A stretch of DNA of 64,000 nucleotides from Micromonospora sp. FIMYZ51 (lineage in GTDB: Bacteria > Actinomycetota > Actinomycetes > Mycobacteriales > Micromonosporaceae): NCBI RefSeq assembly GCF_038246755.1, contig NZ_CP134706.1, forward strand, positions 6,982,849-7,046,848. The letters are read 5' to 3'. The notes beneath the pieces were generated by a model that saw only the letters and a program-made list of their open reading frames with translations, was not told the DNA's origin and searched no databases. Every line of letters starts with the position of its first letter. The first letter of the stretch is position 1. Positions 1 through 8,897 of this stretch are shown here, one piece after another. Position numbers and translations under genes: made by a program.

Positions 1-1
1 G

Positions 2-295
2 TTCCCGGTCGTCTTCCTGGTCGGTGCCGAGGACGGGCTGCTGCCGCTGCGCTGGCCCGGCAGCACGCCCGACGAGGAGGCGGTGGCCGAGGAACGGCGG
101 TTGTTCTTCGTCGGGTTGACCCGCGCGCAGGACCGCCTCTACGTCAGCCACGCCGCCCGCCGGAGCAGGCACGGCGCGGAGCGCGACTGCCGACCGTCGC
201 CGTTCCTCGACGTGATCGACCCGGGCCTGTTCGAGCGGATCGGCGACGGTGGCGGGACCCGGCGGCCGAAGGACCACCAGTTGCGGCTCATCTGA
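2..295 (+). CDS. UvrD/PcrA-like DNA helicase, C-terminal fragment
   Basis: The 5' part lies outside the window; about 97 residues are readable from base 2. The fragment carries the end of a superfamily 1 helicase: a GAEDGLLP-type segment, an acidic loop, then EERRLFFVGLTRAQDRL, which is the conserved motif VI region of UvrD/PcrA/Rep enzymes (the E-E-R-R-L-x-Y/F-V-x-x-T-R-A pattern). The protein would unwind DNA 3'-5' using ATP in repair or recombination. The C-terminal tail is short and basic and lacks the long extension of PcrA. Which SF1 paralogue this is cannot be told from the fragment. Confidence 0.85.
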   Translation, partial: FPVVFLVGAEDGLLPLRWPGSTPDEEAVAEERRLFFVGLTRAQDRLYVSHAARRSRHGAERDCRPSPFLDVIDPGLFERIGDGGGTRRPKDHQLRLI

Positions 296-400
296 CCTGC
301 GGTCTGTCGCCTCAGCGGCGTGGTCGGGCAGGTTACGGTGACGTGGGCGACGGTCTTCGATAAGCCGCCGATCTTCCATCGTTGGCGCAGGAGGGTGTGC

Positions 401-1237
401 ATGGCGAACTACGGCTCCCCGGGCGGTGGCCCACACCCGTGGCACGATCCGCGTCCCGGTGAGGCCCACGACCCGCGCCAGAGCTACCGCCCGGAGCAGA
501 GCTACGGACCCGAACAGGGTTACCGCCCGGAGCAGGGCTACGGCTCAGAGCAGGGCTACGGACCCGAACAGGGTTACCGCCCGGAGCAGGGCTACGGCTC
601 AGAGCAGGGCTACGGTCGGGGCCAGGTCTACGGTGGCGGGCCGCATGGCTCCGCCGGGCCGCCGTACGGCAGCGGCCCGCCGGGGTCCGCGTACCCCGGC
701 GGGCAGCAGGGGCCTGGCCGGCCCGGGCCGGAGTACGACGCGGCGAGCGCGTACGCGGGCCAGCCGACGCCACCGGGGCGCAGGCGCGGACGCGGCCTGG
801 TGCTGGCCGCGGTGGGGGCGGCCCTGGTGTTGATCCTCGCCGGTGGTACCGCGTTCTACCTGTTCGCCGGGGACGATGAGCCGCCGACGACGGTGGCCGC
901 GCCAACCGAGGTGCCGGTGCCGACGACCGGCACCCTGGAGGAGGACGAGGAGGTTGGGCCGAGCGACCCGGCCGCCAGTTCATCGGCCGATCCCCGGTTC
1001 GTGGAACCCGGCCAGTGCGTCCGCAACGACGCGCCAGCCGGCGCCAAGCCCAGGCTGTTGATCAGCGACTGTGCCCCGAAATCGTACGAGGTACTGCGCC
1101 GCTTCGACGGCAAGACCAGCGGTGAGAAGGACGCCGAGGCGAAGTGCAGCCGGGTGGACGGTTACACGAACTGGTACTTCTACGACAGCGAGCTGGACTC
1201 GCTGGACTTCGTGCTCTGCCTCAAGCAGCGCGACTGA
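401..1237 (+). CDS. Single-pass membrane protein with YG-EQ repeat N-terminus
   Basis: 278 residues. The ATG at 401 is chosen because AGGAGG lies just upstream (389-394). Residues 1-125 are disordered and rich in Gly, Tyr, Pro and Gln, with repeated Y-(G/R)-(P/S)-E-Q-G units. A basic stretch (RRRGRG) precedes one transmembrane helix at about 131-157. A Thr/Pro/Glu linker then leads to an extracellular domain of about 75 residues with four cysteines (in GQC, SDC, AKC and VLC contexts), suggesting two disulfides. The architecture resembles actinobacterial LppU/SCO3897-like proteins of unknown function. The topology is seen in the sequence; the family link is inferred. A strong terminator follows. 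Confidence 0.8.
   Translation: MANYGSPGGGPHPWHDPRPGEAHDPRQSYRPEQSYGPEQGYRPEQGYGSEQGYGPEQGYRPEQGYGSEQGYGRGQVYGGGPHGSAGPPYGSGPPGSAYPGGQQGPGRPGPEYDAASAYAGQPTPPGRRRGRGLVLAAVGAALVLILAGGTAFYLFAGDDEPPTTVAAPTEVPVPTTGTLEEDEEVGPSDPAASSSADPRFVEPGQCVRNDAPAGAKPRLLISDCAPKSYEVLRRFDGKTSGEKDAEAKCSRVDGYTNWYFYDSELDSLDFVLCLKQRD
503..610 (+). repeat. Exact 54-bp tandem duplication inside the membrane protein gene
   Basis: Bases 503-556 and 557-610 are identical and in frame. Each encodes 18 residues, three Y-x-x-E-Q-G units. Shorter degenerate copies flank it. Identity at the nucleotide level suggests recent slippage or unequal exchange, so repeat number probably varies between strains. Confidence 0.95.
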
Positions 1238-1251
1238 CCGCTCGATTGATG

Positions 1252-1295
1252 AAACTAGTGCTGTCTAGCGTCCAGGCTAGACAGCACTAGTTTTT
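1252..1295 (+). terminator. Intrinsic terminator, 18-bp perfect stem
   Basis: Bases 1252-1269 pair perfectly with 1276-1293 around a 6-nt loop (GTCCAG) and are followed by T residues (1291-1295), 15 nt after the membrane protein stop. The stem is AT-richer than the surroundings and holds four CTAG tetramers. The A-run on the left arm means it could terminate in both directions. Confidence 0.85.
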
Positions 1296-1329
1296 GGTCG
1301 AGGGCCGACACGCCGATAGCCCCGTCTAT

Positions 1330-1373
1330 CCATCTCTAGCCCCTCGGCTAGATGGCCCGATACTCTGCGATTC
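1330..1373 (+). promoter_or_regulatory. Inverted repeat and -10 element before the AAA ATPase gene
   Basis: TCTAGC at 1335-1340 is mirrored by GCTAGA at 1347-1352, with outer CCA/TGG pairing. TACTCT at 1361-1366 fits the actinobacterial -10 pattern TANNNT and ends 7 nt before the GTG start, the layout of a leaderless transcript. No good -35 hexamer is visible; the repeat occupies that position and could bind an activator or repressor. Confidence 0.45.
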
Positions 1374-2609
1374 GTGGATCCGGTCCGCAACCCGTACGCC
1401 CCGGGCGCCGGCCAGCGCCCGCCCGAACTGGCCGGGCGGGGGCGTGAGCTGGACGTCTTCGACATCGTGCTGGAACGGATCGCCCGAGGCCGCCCAGAGC
1501 GGAGCCTGATGCTCACCGGGTTACGCGGAGTCGGCAAGACCGTCCTGCTCAACACCCTGCGCTCGCAGGCGATCAACCGTCTCTGGGGCAGCGGCAAGAT
1601 CGAAGCGCGGCCCGAGCAGTCGCTACGCCGGCCGATCGCCGCCGCCCTGCACATGGCCGTCCGGGAACTCGCCCCCCGGCATCGCGCACCGGATCGGATC
1701 GACGCGTTCCTCGGTGTGCTCAAGGCGTTCGCTCAACGGGACACCCCGGCCGGACGCGGCGTACCGAAGCTGCGCGACCGGTGGCAGCCCGGCATCGACG
1801 TACCGGCCGCCTCCGGACGCGCCGACTCCGGCGACATCGAGATCGACCTGGTGGAACTGCTCACCGACGCCGCCTCGGTCGCCAGCGACGTGGGCACCGG
1901 CGTGGCCATCTTCATCGACGAGATGCAGGATCTCGGGCCGGAGGACGTCTCGGCGCTCTGCGCCGCGTGTCACGAACTCTCCCAACTCGGCGCACCGCTG
2001 ATCGTGGTCGGTGCCGGCCTGCCGCATTTGCCGGCCGTGCTGAGCGCGGCCAAGTCGTACTCCGAGCGGTTGTTCCGCTACCAGCGCATCGACCGGCTCG
2101 ACCGGCTCGCCGCCGACCAGGCACTCTGCGCGCCGGCCGAGCGCGAGGACGTGGCGTACGAGGCCAAGGCACTCGACCTGCTCTACGAGAAGTCCGGCGG
2201 GTATCCGTACTTCGTCCAGGCGTACGGGAAGGCCACCTGGGACCATGCCCCGCGCTCGCCGATCACCGTGGCCGACGTCCGGGTCGCCGCACCGGAGGCC
2301 GAGGCCGAGTTGGCCGTCGGCTTCTTCGGCTCCCGATTCGAGCGGGCCACCCCGGCCGAACGCGAGTACATGCGGGCGATGGCCACACTTTCGCGTGTCG
2401 AGGCGGCGACCGACGGCGGTGGCCGGGACGACATGGACGCGGCGGTACCGACCGCCGAGATCGCCCGGGCCCTGGGCCGCAAGCCGGCCAGCCTCTCCCC
2501 GGCCCGGGACGCGCTGATCAAGAAAGGGCTGATCTACTCCGGGGAGCGCGGCACGGTCGCCTTCACCGTCCCGCACTTCGGCCGCTACCTGCGTACCCAG
2601 CCGGCCTGA
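1374..2609 (+). CDS. AAA ATPase with C-terminal winged-helix-like domain
   Basis: 411 residues, GTG start with no Shine-Dalgarno sequence but a well placed -10 box, so probably leaderless. Walker A GLRGVGKT lies at residues 49-56 and Walker B in IFIDEMQDL at about 180-188; a sensor-like region and AAA lid follow. The last 60 residues (TAEIARALGRKPASLSPARD onward) look like a winged helix. This AAA plus WH layout is that of the ORC1/Cdc6-like AAA_16 proteins common in actinobacteria, whose role is unknown. The next gene is convergent and the previous one ends in a terminator, so this gene is transcribed alone. Function beyond ATP binding and likely DNA contact is not claimed. Confidence 0.8.
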   Translation: MDPVRNPYAPGAGQRPPELAGRGRELDVFDIVLERIARGRPERSLMLTGLRGVGKTVLLNTLRSQAINRLWGSGKIEARPEQSLRRPIAAALHMAVRELAPRHRAPDRIDAFLGVLKAFAQRDTPAGRGVPKLRDRWQPGIDVPAASGRADSGDIEIDLVELLTDAASVASDVGTGVAIFIDEMQDLGPEDVSALCAACHELSQLGAPLIVVGAGLPHLPAVLSAAKSYSERLFRYQRIDRLDRLAADQALCAPAEREDVAYEAKALDLLYEKSGGYPYFVQAYGKATWDHAPRSPITVADVRVAAPEAEAELAVGFFGSRFERATPAEREYMRAMATLSRVEAATDGGGRDDMDAAVPTAEIARALGRKPASLSPARDALIKKGLIYSGERGTVAFTVPHFGRYLRTQPA

Positions 2610-2705
2610 ACGCAGGTGGCCGGGCGCGGCGGGTGCTGCGCCACCGGCACGGCGGGATCAGCCGCCCGAGTCGGCCAACTCGGCACCGTCCCGCCCGGGT
2701 CTGGC

Positions 2706-4160
2706 TCAGGGCTGGCGGCTGAGTCGCCGGGCGAGCGCGCGGCTGCGCCGCAGCGCGGACTGCACGGGTACGGGCAGCCGCCGTACGGCGGACGGAACCG
2801 GGGGACGCTCGCCGGCCGCCAGGCCCTCGCGCGGCGCGGTGGTGTGCGGGAACGGGAACTCCGGCTTGTGCTTCTTGCGCAGCGCACGGACACCGCCAAG
2901 CGAGTAGAGCTCCGCCATCCGGGCGCTGATCCGCTCCCGCGCCTCGGGGTCGCTGGTCATCAGCGTGGTGACGGCCGGCGGGAGCCCGGCGGCGTCCAGC
3001 CGCGCGTCGTAACCGGGGTTGGCCTTGCCCGGTTGGAAGATGTGCTCGATGCCGTTGCGCTCCAGGAAGCTGGCGAAGCGGTCCCAGCGCTCCGCCTGCC
3101 CGGCGTTGAAAGCGGTGTAGTCGGCCTCGGCGTACAGCTCGGCGGCGTCCACGTCCGGGCTCACGTCGGGGAGCAGGCGGTGCGGGATGTCGTGGTACCG
3201 GGCCAGCTCCAGGGTCCGGCTGTCGTGCGCCAGGACGAACGCGGGCGTGCCGGCGGCCAGCGCCGCGATGTTGCCGTGGATCCGGGTGCCGAAGGAGAAC
3301 TCCTGCTCGGCGAGGTAGCGCATCCAGGTCCAGCCGTCGACGAAGAACCGGATGCGGTCCTCCCGGTAGAGCTGGTGACCGCGGTGGTGCGGCAGCCCCG
3401 CCCGGACCTTCTCCGGGTGGCTGCCCCACAGCAGCAGTTCGAGAACCTCGTCGCCCTGCGGCACGTAGACCATGTTCGGGTAGCGCTCGGCGTGCCGGGT
3501 GCCGATCTTGTCCATCAGGTAGACGTACGGCGAGATGTTGATCGTGAAGCGGCTCTCCCGTGTGATCCCGGCCACCCGCTTGGTGATTTGCAGGTCCGGG
3601 CCGTCGCGGAACAGCGACGGGCAGCCGACCACGTCGACCACGTCGTCACCGAAGCCCAGCTCGGCGAGGTAGTTGCGGGTGAACTCGCCGCGCACGCCGA
3701 TCGTCGCCGACCGTTCGAGCACCGCGCGCACGAACCGCCGCACTGCCACCCGCAGCTCGTCGGTGGGCGGCGGGAACGGATCGGCGAGGCTCCGTGGCCC
3801 GCCCGCGACGCCCACACCGACCACCACGACCGGGATCCGCAGCCTCTCGATCACCCAGGTGAGACGCTTGAGATTCTCCAGGAAGCTCATCCGGAACGCG
3901 TTGGCCAGCGGCACCACGAACAGGTCGAACTGCTCGTTGATGCGGTCCACGTACGCCTGGTCCACGCCAGGCCGTTCGCTCAGGAAAGAGTTGGAGACGA
4001 TCTCGTTCCCGGGCACGCTGATCAGCTTGTGCACCGCCTCGGTGAAGACGAGGTTGCCCACGTTGCGCCCGAAGATGCCGTGCTTGTAGAGCGCGAGGGA
4101 GAGCTCCGGGCTGACCGGGGTGAACGGGTCCTTGGCAGAGCGCAGCAGGACGCGGGTCAT
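2706..4160 (-). CDS. Polysaccharide pyruvyl transferase family protein
   Basis: 484 residues, ATG start with GGAGG at 4171-4175. The family transfers pyruvate from phosphoenolpyruvate to sugar residues of surface polymers, or in CsaB-like members anchors S-layer proteins. Visible family features are an N-terminal Rossmann-like half with FGRNVGNLVFTEA, a central VVVGVGVAGGPRSL segment, and a C-terminal half with FGTRIHGNIAALAAGTPAF, the conserved G-x-R-x-H-G-x-I-A-A block. About 90 C-terminal residues are basic and poorly conserved. It is a monocistronic gene convergent with the AAA ATPase. The acceptor cannot be predicted. Confidence 0.85.
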   Translation of the reverse strand: MTRVLLRSAKDPFTPVSPELSLALYKHGIFGRNVGNLVFTEAVHKLISVPGNEIVSNSFLSERPGVDQAYVDRINEQFDLFVVPLANAFRMSFLENLKRLTWVIERLRIPVVVVGVGVAGGPRSLADPFPPPTDELRVAVRRFVRAVLERSATIGVRGEFTRNYLAELGFGDDVVDVVGCPSLFRDGPDLQITKRVAGITRESRFTINISPYVYLMDKIGTRHAERYPNMVYVPQGDEVLELLLWGSHPEKVRAGLPHHRGHQLYREDRIRFFVDGWTWMRYLAEQEFSFGTRIHGNIAALAAGTPAFVLAHDSRTLELARYHDIPHRLLPDVSPDVDAAELYAEADYTAFNAGQAERWDRFASFLERNGIEHIFQPGKANPGYDARLDAAGLPPAVTTLMTSDPEARERISARMAELYSLGGVRALRKKHKPEFPFPHTTAPREGLAAGERPPVPSAVRRLPVPVQSALRRSRALARRLSRQP

Positions 4161-4282
4161 CGGCTCGGAGCCTCCAGGCTGGGAATGGTGCGTCAGCGTG
4201 AGTTTTCGATGCTAGCGCCCGCGCCGCCGGTGCCGCCAGCTACGCGCAGAGTGCCGGTCCGCAACCGGTCGGTGATCGTTGA

Positions 4283-4828
4283 TCAGACCTTCGACCAGGG
4301 CGGCGGGAAGATCACGTCGCCCTGGGGTGGGGCCGGCTCGCCGCTGGTCGACGGCGGCAGCGCCAGGGCCTGCCACGGCTCGCCCAGGCCCGACCAGGGA
4401 CTGGTCAGGCCCATCCGATCGGCCCGGCTGAAGCCGAACCGCCGGTAGTAGCCGGGATCACCGAGCACCACGATCAACTGCTCGCCCAGTTCCGTGGCCG
4501 CCTCCAGGGCGGCCTGCACCACGGCGGCGCCGAGCCCGATCCGCTGCCGATGCGGAGCCACCGCCACCGGGCCGAGGGCGAGTGCCGGGCGGCTGCCCCC
4601 GTCCGAGCGGACCAGCACCCGGGTGAGCAGGGCGTAGCCGACGATCTCACCGCCGTACTCGGCGACCATCGCCAGCTCCGGCAGCCAGGCGTCGCTGCCG
4701 CGCAACTCGTCGACGAGCCGCACCTCGGGCGGCGTGGCCACGTCGGGGCGGGCGAACGCGGCGGCCAGCACCCGGCGGATCGCGCCGGTGTCGGCCGGAT
4801 CCTCGGGGCGCAGTCGCAGCGTCGTCAC
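4283..4828 (-). CDS. GNAT family N-acetyltransferase (YhbS-like)
   Basis: 181 residues. The acetyl-CoA binding motif is seen as LGPVAVAPHRQRIGLGAAVV at about 89-108, followed by the GDPGYYRRFGF motif typical of the YhbS branch. The substrate is unknown. It lies 122 bp beyond the start of the pyruvyl transferase gene on the same strand but has its own spacing, so coexpression is uncertain. Confidence 0.85.
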   Translation of the reverse strand: MTTLRLRPEDPADTGAIRRVLAAAFARPDVATPPEVRLVDELRGSDAWLPELAMVAEYGGEIVGYALLTRVLVRSDGGSRPALALGPVAVAPHRQRIGLGAAVVQAALEAATELGEQLIVVLGDPGYYRRFGFSRADRMGLTSPWSGLGEPWQALALPPSTSGEPAPPQGDVIFPPPWSKV

Positions 4829-4963
4829 GCGCCGAGGTTACTCCCTGTGGCGCGTCCATCCGAGACGGTCCCGGCAGCCCGGCGTGGCGCTGCACCCCAC
4901 TCGATCGATCGACCTCGGCCATTGCAGGGTATAGCGCGGCCCTGGACAGGGTATGACTGGTCC

Positions 4964-5509
4964 ATGAAGCCCGTACGGTCCCTAGCCCGCGCCATGTTGA
5001 GCGGCATCTTCGTGGTCAGCGGTGCCCGCAACTTCGCCAACCCCGGCCGCCTGGTGCCCGCCGCGAAGCCGATCACCGATCGGGTGACGCCGCTGCTGGA
5101 GCGGACGGACCGGCGCATTCCCACCGACACCGAGACGCTGATCCGGGCCAACTCCGCAGTTCAGGTCGGTGCCGGGCTGATGTTGGCCACCGGCAGGTTC
5201 AGCCGGCCGGCGGCCCTGGCCCTCGCCGGCACGCTGATCCCGGTGACCCTTGCCGGGCATCCCTTCTGGAACAACGACGACCCGGTACAGCGGAGCAACA
5301 ACCAGGTCCACTTCCTGAAGAACCTCGGTCTCCTTGGTGGGTTGTTGCTGGCTGCGGCGGACACCGAGGGCAAGCCGGGGCTACGCTGGCGGGCCGGACA
5401 TCGCATCGGCCACTCGCGACGGTCCGTGCGGCGTGCCGTCCGAACCGCCCGCCGCGAGGCCCGCATCGCCGTCCGGTCGGCCTCCACCGCTCGTCGCATC
5501 CCAGGCTGA
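4964..5509 (+). CDS. DoxX family membrane protein
   Basis: 181 residues. The ATG at 4964 opens MKPVRSLARAMLSGIFVVSG, a first hydrophobic helix followed by the DoxX pattern GARNFANPGRL. Further helices lie at about 73-95 (VGAGLMLATGRF, AALALAGTLIP) and 125-142 (LGLLGGLLLAAAD). The C-terminus is a long Arg-rich cytoplasmic tail of about 35 residues. Mycobacterial DoxX works with SodA and SseA in oxidative stress; whether that holds here is unknown. No strong ribosome binding site is seen. It is divergent from the GNAT gene. Confidence 0.8.
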   Translation: MKPVRSLARAMLSGIFVVSGARNFANPGRLVPAAKPITDRVTPLLERTDRRIPTDTETLIRANSAVQVGAGLMLATGRFSRPAALALAGTLIPVTLAGHPFWNNDDPVQRSNNQVHFLKNLGLLGGLLLAAADTEGKPGLRWRAGHRIGHSRRSVRRAVRTARREARIAVRSASTARRIPG

Positions 5510-5640
5510 GCTGGGATTATCCACCCCTGCCCCCCGCTAAGGCCGCGAATTACCTGAACCGCCCGCTAGGCGTTAACGCGGTGGAAATGTCAAAAGAGTG
5601 TGTGGGATCGGACACGGTCGCATAACGCGGGAGGCATGAC

Positions 5641-7155
5641 GTGAGGCGCCGTTCTAGGCTCCCTACCGGACCTGGACGGGTAGGACGACCTTGGTACGGG
5701 GGTGGCCACGCCATGCCGGCGAGCGTCGGTGAAAGGCTGGACCGCCTCGCCACAGTCCGCCGCGTAACGCGTGGGATCGATCGAAGAACAGTCGTACGGG
5801 TCGGCATCGTGGCCGCCGTCGCCTACGCCGCATGGCTTGCCATCGGCGCTTTCGGGCGGCCGTACAACTTCTTCGACATGAAGATCTACCACGGTGCGGT
5901 GGTCTGGTGGGCGAGCGGCCATGAGCTGTACGAGTTCGTCGCGCCCGACACCACCCTGGGATTCACCTACCCGCCCTTCGCCGGGCTGGCGATGCTGCCC
6001 ATGGCGCACCTCCCGGTGGCGGCGGCCGGCCTGGTGAACGCCGTGGTCAGCATCGCCGTCCTGGCCGTGGTGCTGGCCGCGCTGCTGCGCCCGATCGTCG
6101 ACCGGATGGGCTGGCCGCTGTGGTACACGGTGGCCATCGCCACGCCGCTGGCCGTGGCGATCGAGCCGACCCGGGAGACCCTCGGCTACGGGCAGGTCAA
6201 CCTGCTGCTCTTCGCTCTGGTGATAGCCGACCTGGTCGCCCTGCGCTGGCGCTCCCGGCGCGGCACCCACAGCTGCGAGAGCGACGGCCCACTGCTGCGG
6301 TTCATCTACAGCGGCGCCTGGGCCGGCGTCGGCATCGGTCTGGCCACCGCGGTCAAGCTGACGCCCGCCCTGTTCATCTTCTACCTGATGATCACCCGGC
6401 AGTGGCGGGTCGCGATGACCGCGATCGGCACCACCATCGGCGTCACGCTCGGCAGCTTCGGCATCGTCGGCGCCGAGTCCCGCGCCTACTTCGGTAGCGT
6501 GCTCTGGCAGACCGAGCGGGTGGGCGCCGCCGACATGACGCCCAACCAGTCACTTGCCGGGTTGCTCGCCCGGCTCTACGACTCGATCGAGACGCCCGGG
6601 CTGCTCTGGCTCGCGTTCTCCGTGCTGGTGCTGGCGCTCGGCCTGTCCCGGGCCGCCGACGCCCACTCCGACGGCGACGAGCTGACCGCCTTCACCCTGG
6701 TCGGCCTGACCGCCAACGTGATCAGTCCGATCTCCTGGACGCATCACCTCGTCTGGGTGATCCCGGCCGTCATCGTGCTTGTCGACCACGCGATACGCCG
6801 CCATGACGCCAGCCGTGGGCCGGTTCCGCGGACCGCACCGGGCCCGCAGGGCGGACCACCGGCGCTCTCCGCGCTCCGCCCGCCGATCTGGTACCCGACG
6901 CTCACCGGGCTCCGGCACGGTGTCGCGGCCCTCGGGCTCTACCTGCTTTTCCTGATCTCCCCGATCTGGCCCTACGAACACCAGCTCCCGGAGGTCTCGC
7001 ATTACCACGACGGCCTGTTCGGCGCGCTTATGGAGAACTCCCTGGCGCTGGCCCTGATCGTGCTGGTGGCCGCGCTGCCCTGGCGGCCCGGTGCCGAACC
7101 GGCCTTCCACACCGACCGGATGGCGCGCACCGCAATGCGGTACGCCCGCCGGTGA
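5641..7155 (+). CDS. GT87-like polyprenol-phosphate mannosyltransferase
   Basis: 504 residues from GTG 5641, chosen for GGGAGG at 5629-5634; an ATG at 5713 is an alternative. A multi-spanning membrane protein with about ten helices. The first extracellular loop holds FFDMKIYHGAVVWWASG, with the catalytic-type Asp of GT-C enzymes of the DUF2029/GT87 group, then FTYPPFAGLAMLP, and later VGIGLATAVKLTPALF, the family's cytoplasmic signature. Actinobacterial relatives such as PimE add alpha-1,2-mannose from polyprenyl-phosphomannose to phosphatidylinositol mannosides. That substrate is plausible here but not shown. It is convergent with the molybdenum-cofactor genes. Confidence 0.8.
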   Translation: MRRRSRLPTGPGRVGRPWYGGGHAMPASVGERLDRLATVRRVTRGIDRRTVVRVGIVAAVAYAAWLAIGAFGRPYNFFDMKIYHGAVVWWASGHELYEFVAPDTTLGFTYPPFAGLAMLPMAHLPVAAAGLVNAVVSIAVLAVVLAALLRPIVDRMGWPLWYTVAIATPLAVAIEPTRETLGYGQVNLLLFALVIADLVALRWRSRRGTHSCESDGPLLRFIYSGAWAGVGIGLATAVKLTPALFIFYLMITRQWRVAMTAIGTTIGVTLGSFGIVGAESRAYFGSVLWQTERVGAADMTPNQSLAGLLARLYDSIETPGLLWLAFSVLVLALGLSRAADAHSDGDELTAFTLVGLTANVISPISWTHHLVWVIPAVIVLVDHAIRRHDASRGPVPRTAPGPQGGPPALSALRPPIWYPTLTGLRHGVAALGLYLLFLISPIWPYEHQLPEVSHYHDGLFGALMENSLALALIVLVAALPWRPGAEPAFHTDRMARTAMRYARR

Positions 7156-7209
7156 ACGCCTCGTCCGGCATCGCGGCGGCGGTGCCGGGCATCGCCGGGC
7201 CGGGCACCC

Positions 7210-7629
7210 TCAGGGACAGTTGACCCATTCCTCGGTGCCGTCGGCGAACACCTGTCGTTTCCAGATCGGCAGCCGTGCCTTCACCTCGTCGACCAGGCGT
7301 GCGCAGGCGGCGAACGCGGCCGCCCGGTGCGCGGTGCTGACCGCCGCCACCAGGGCGATCTCGCCGATGGCGAGCGGGCCGATCCGGTGTGACACGGCCA
7401 CGGCGTACACCTGGGGGTCGGCGGCGATCTCGTCGGCGACCTCGCGCAGCACCTGCTCGGCGCTGGGATGGCCCTCGTACTCCAGGCTGGTCACCGGGCG
7501 GCCGTGGTCGTGGTCGCGGACCACACCGGCGAACGAGACCACCGCGCCGGCCCGGTGGTCGGCGACCGCCGCCTCGTGCGCGGCGAGATCCAGCGGCTGG
7601 TCGGTGACCCCACCGAGCACGATCACCAT
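7210..7629 (-). CDS. moaE: Molybdopterin synthase catalytic subunit MoaE
   Basis: 139 residues. MoaE transfers sulfur from the MoaD thiocarboxylate to precursor Z to make molybdopterin. Recognised by VVSFAGVVRDHDHGRPV, LEYEGHPSAEQVL, the HRIGPLAIGE segment and the C-terminal Lys motif LPIWKRQVFADGTEEWV. The ATG overlaps the end of moeA by 7 bp and has GGGGAG upstream inside moeA, so it is translationally coupled. It is the last gene of the moaC-mog-moeA-moaE operon. No moaD is visible in the window. Confidence 0.95.
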   Translation of the reverse strand: MVIVLGGVTDQPLDLAAHEAAVADHRAGAVVSFAGVVRDHDHGRPVTSLEYEGHPSAEQVLREVADEIAADPQVYAVAVSHRIGPLAIGEIALVAAVSTAHRAAAFAACARLVDEVKARLPIWKRQVFADGTEEWVNCP

Positions 7630-8879
7630 GCCCGCTCCCCGGGCAGCAGTGGCAGCGGTACGACCGGCACCTGGTCACCGGCTCGGCCCGTGGTGCCGGG
7701 TCGGATCACCGCGAACCCGTCGGCGAGGGAGAGCCCGCGCAGCATCGCCGAGCCGACATGCCGGACCGGTCGGGCCGTGCCGGTCACCGGATCGCGGCGG
7801 ACCAGAGCCAGGTGGGTGTAGTCACCCCGGCCCGCGATGGGCTCGGCGAGCGTGGTGTGCGGCAGGACCGGCATCGCCCGGCCGGCGAGCCCGGCCAGCA
7901 GCGGGGCGACAAGCGAGACCAGAGCGACGATTGCGGACTGCGGGTTGCCGGGCAGGCCGGCGACGAATCGGACCCGATTGTCGGTGCCGACCAGCCGGGC
8001 CAGCAGCATGGGAAAGCCGGGCCGAACCGCGACCGTGTTGACCACGTAGTCCGCACCCAGCGCCGCCAGCGCGGGGTGCAGATGGTCGACCGGGCCGTGC
8101 ATCGTGCCACCGGTGGTGCAGACCAGGTCGGCGCCGGCCAACGCGGTGCGCAGGGCGGCCACGTGGGCGGGCAGCGTGTCGGCGACCGGACCCACCACGT
8201 CGGTCGGGCGGACCTGGCAGCCGTACCGGCGCAGCCAGGCCGGCAGCGCCGGGCCGAGCGCGTCGCGGACCCGGCCGGCTCCGGGCGGACCGGCGGTCAG
8301 CAACTCGTCGCCGAAGACCAGCAGCGCGGCGCGGGGTTGCCGACGTACCCGTAGCGTGTCGTGGCCGCAGGAGGCGGCCAGACCGATCATCGCCGGGTCC
8401 ACCGGGGCACCGGCGGGCAGCAGTTCCTCACCGGCGGACGCCTCCTCGCCGGGCTGCCGCCAGTCCGGCGTGGCACGCGGCGCACCCTCGACCAGACCAT
8501 CCGGGGTACGCGTCGACTCCTCCACCCGCAGCACGCCGGAGGTGCCCTCCGGCACCATCGCGCCAGTGGCGATCTCGACAGTCGTGCCGTCCTCGGTCAG
8601 CGGGGCCGGTGCCGAGCCGGCCAGCACCCGGCCGACGATCCGCCACGGACCGGCGCCCCGGACCGCCCAACCGTCCACGCTGGAGGTCGGGAAGGCGGGC
8701 AGGTCGGTGCGGGTGGTAAGCGGTTCGGCGAGGGTGTGCCCGTCGGCCTCGGCGAGCGGGCGCTCGACGATCGGCAGTGCGGCGGCCAGGCCGACCGCGT
8801 ACACCCGGGACCGCGCCTCCTGCCAACCGGCCGGCGGTGGCGCGACCGGGTCGGCGGCGGATGCCATGTCCGTTCTCAT
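7623..8879 (-). CDS. moeA: Molybdopterin molybdenumtransferase MoeA
   Basis: 418 residues from ATG 8879; a GTG at 8888 or ATG at 8867 would also fit. MoeA inserts molybdate into adenylated molybdopterin. Visible features are the N-terminal LPAFPTSSVDGWAV (the S-x-D-G-x-A family signature), the central MogA-like fold with CTTGGTMHGPVDHL, and the molybdate-side motif AGLPGNPQSAIVAL. The C-terminal beta-barrel domain is present. It lies between mog and moaE in a tight operon. Confidence 0.93.
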   Translation of the reverse strand: MRTDMASAADPVAPPPAGWQEARSRVYAVGLAAALPIVERPLAEADGHTLAEPLTTRTDLPAFPTSSVDGWAVRGAGPWRIVGRVLAGSAPAPLTEDGTTVEIATGAMVPEGTSGVLRVEESTRTPDGLVEGAPRATPDWRQPGEEASAGEELLPAGAPVDPAMIGLAASCGHDTLRVRRQPRAALLVFGDELLTAGPPGAGRVRDALGPALPAWLRRYGCQVRPTDVVGPVADTLPAHVAALRTALAGADLVCTTGGTMHGPVDHLHPALAALGADYVVNTVAVRPGFPMLLARLVGTDNRVRFVAGLPGNPQSAIVALVSLVAPLLAGLAGRAMPVLPHTTLAEPIAGRGDYTHLALVRRDPVTGTARPVRHVGSAMLRGLSLADGFAVIRPGTTGRAGDQVPVVPLPLLPGERAW

Positions 8880-8897
8880 CGAGCCCACCGGGCGAGC

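Noticed and set aside
2616..4448. 610-codon plus-strand open frame opposite the pyruvyl transferase
   Set aside because: Antisense shadow caused by GC-rich third positions; no ribosome binding site or family motif.
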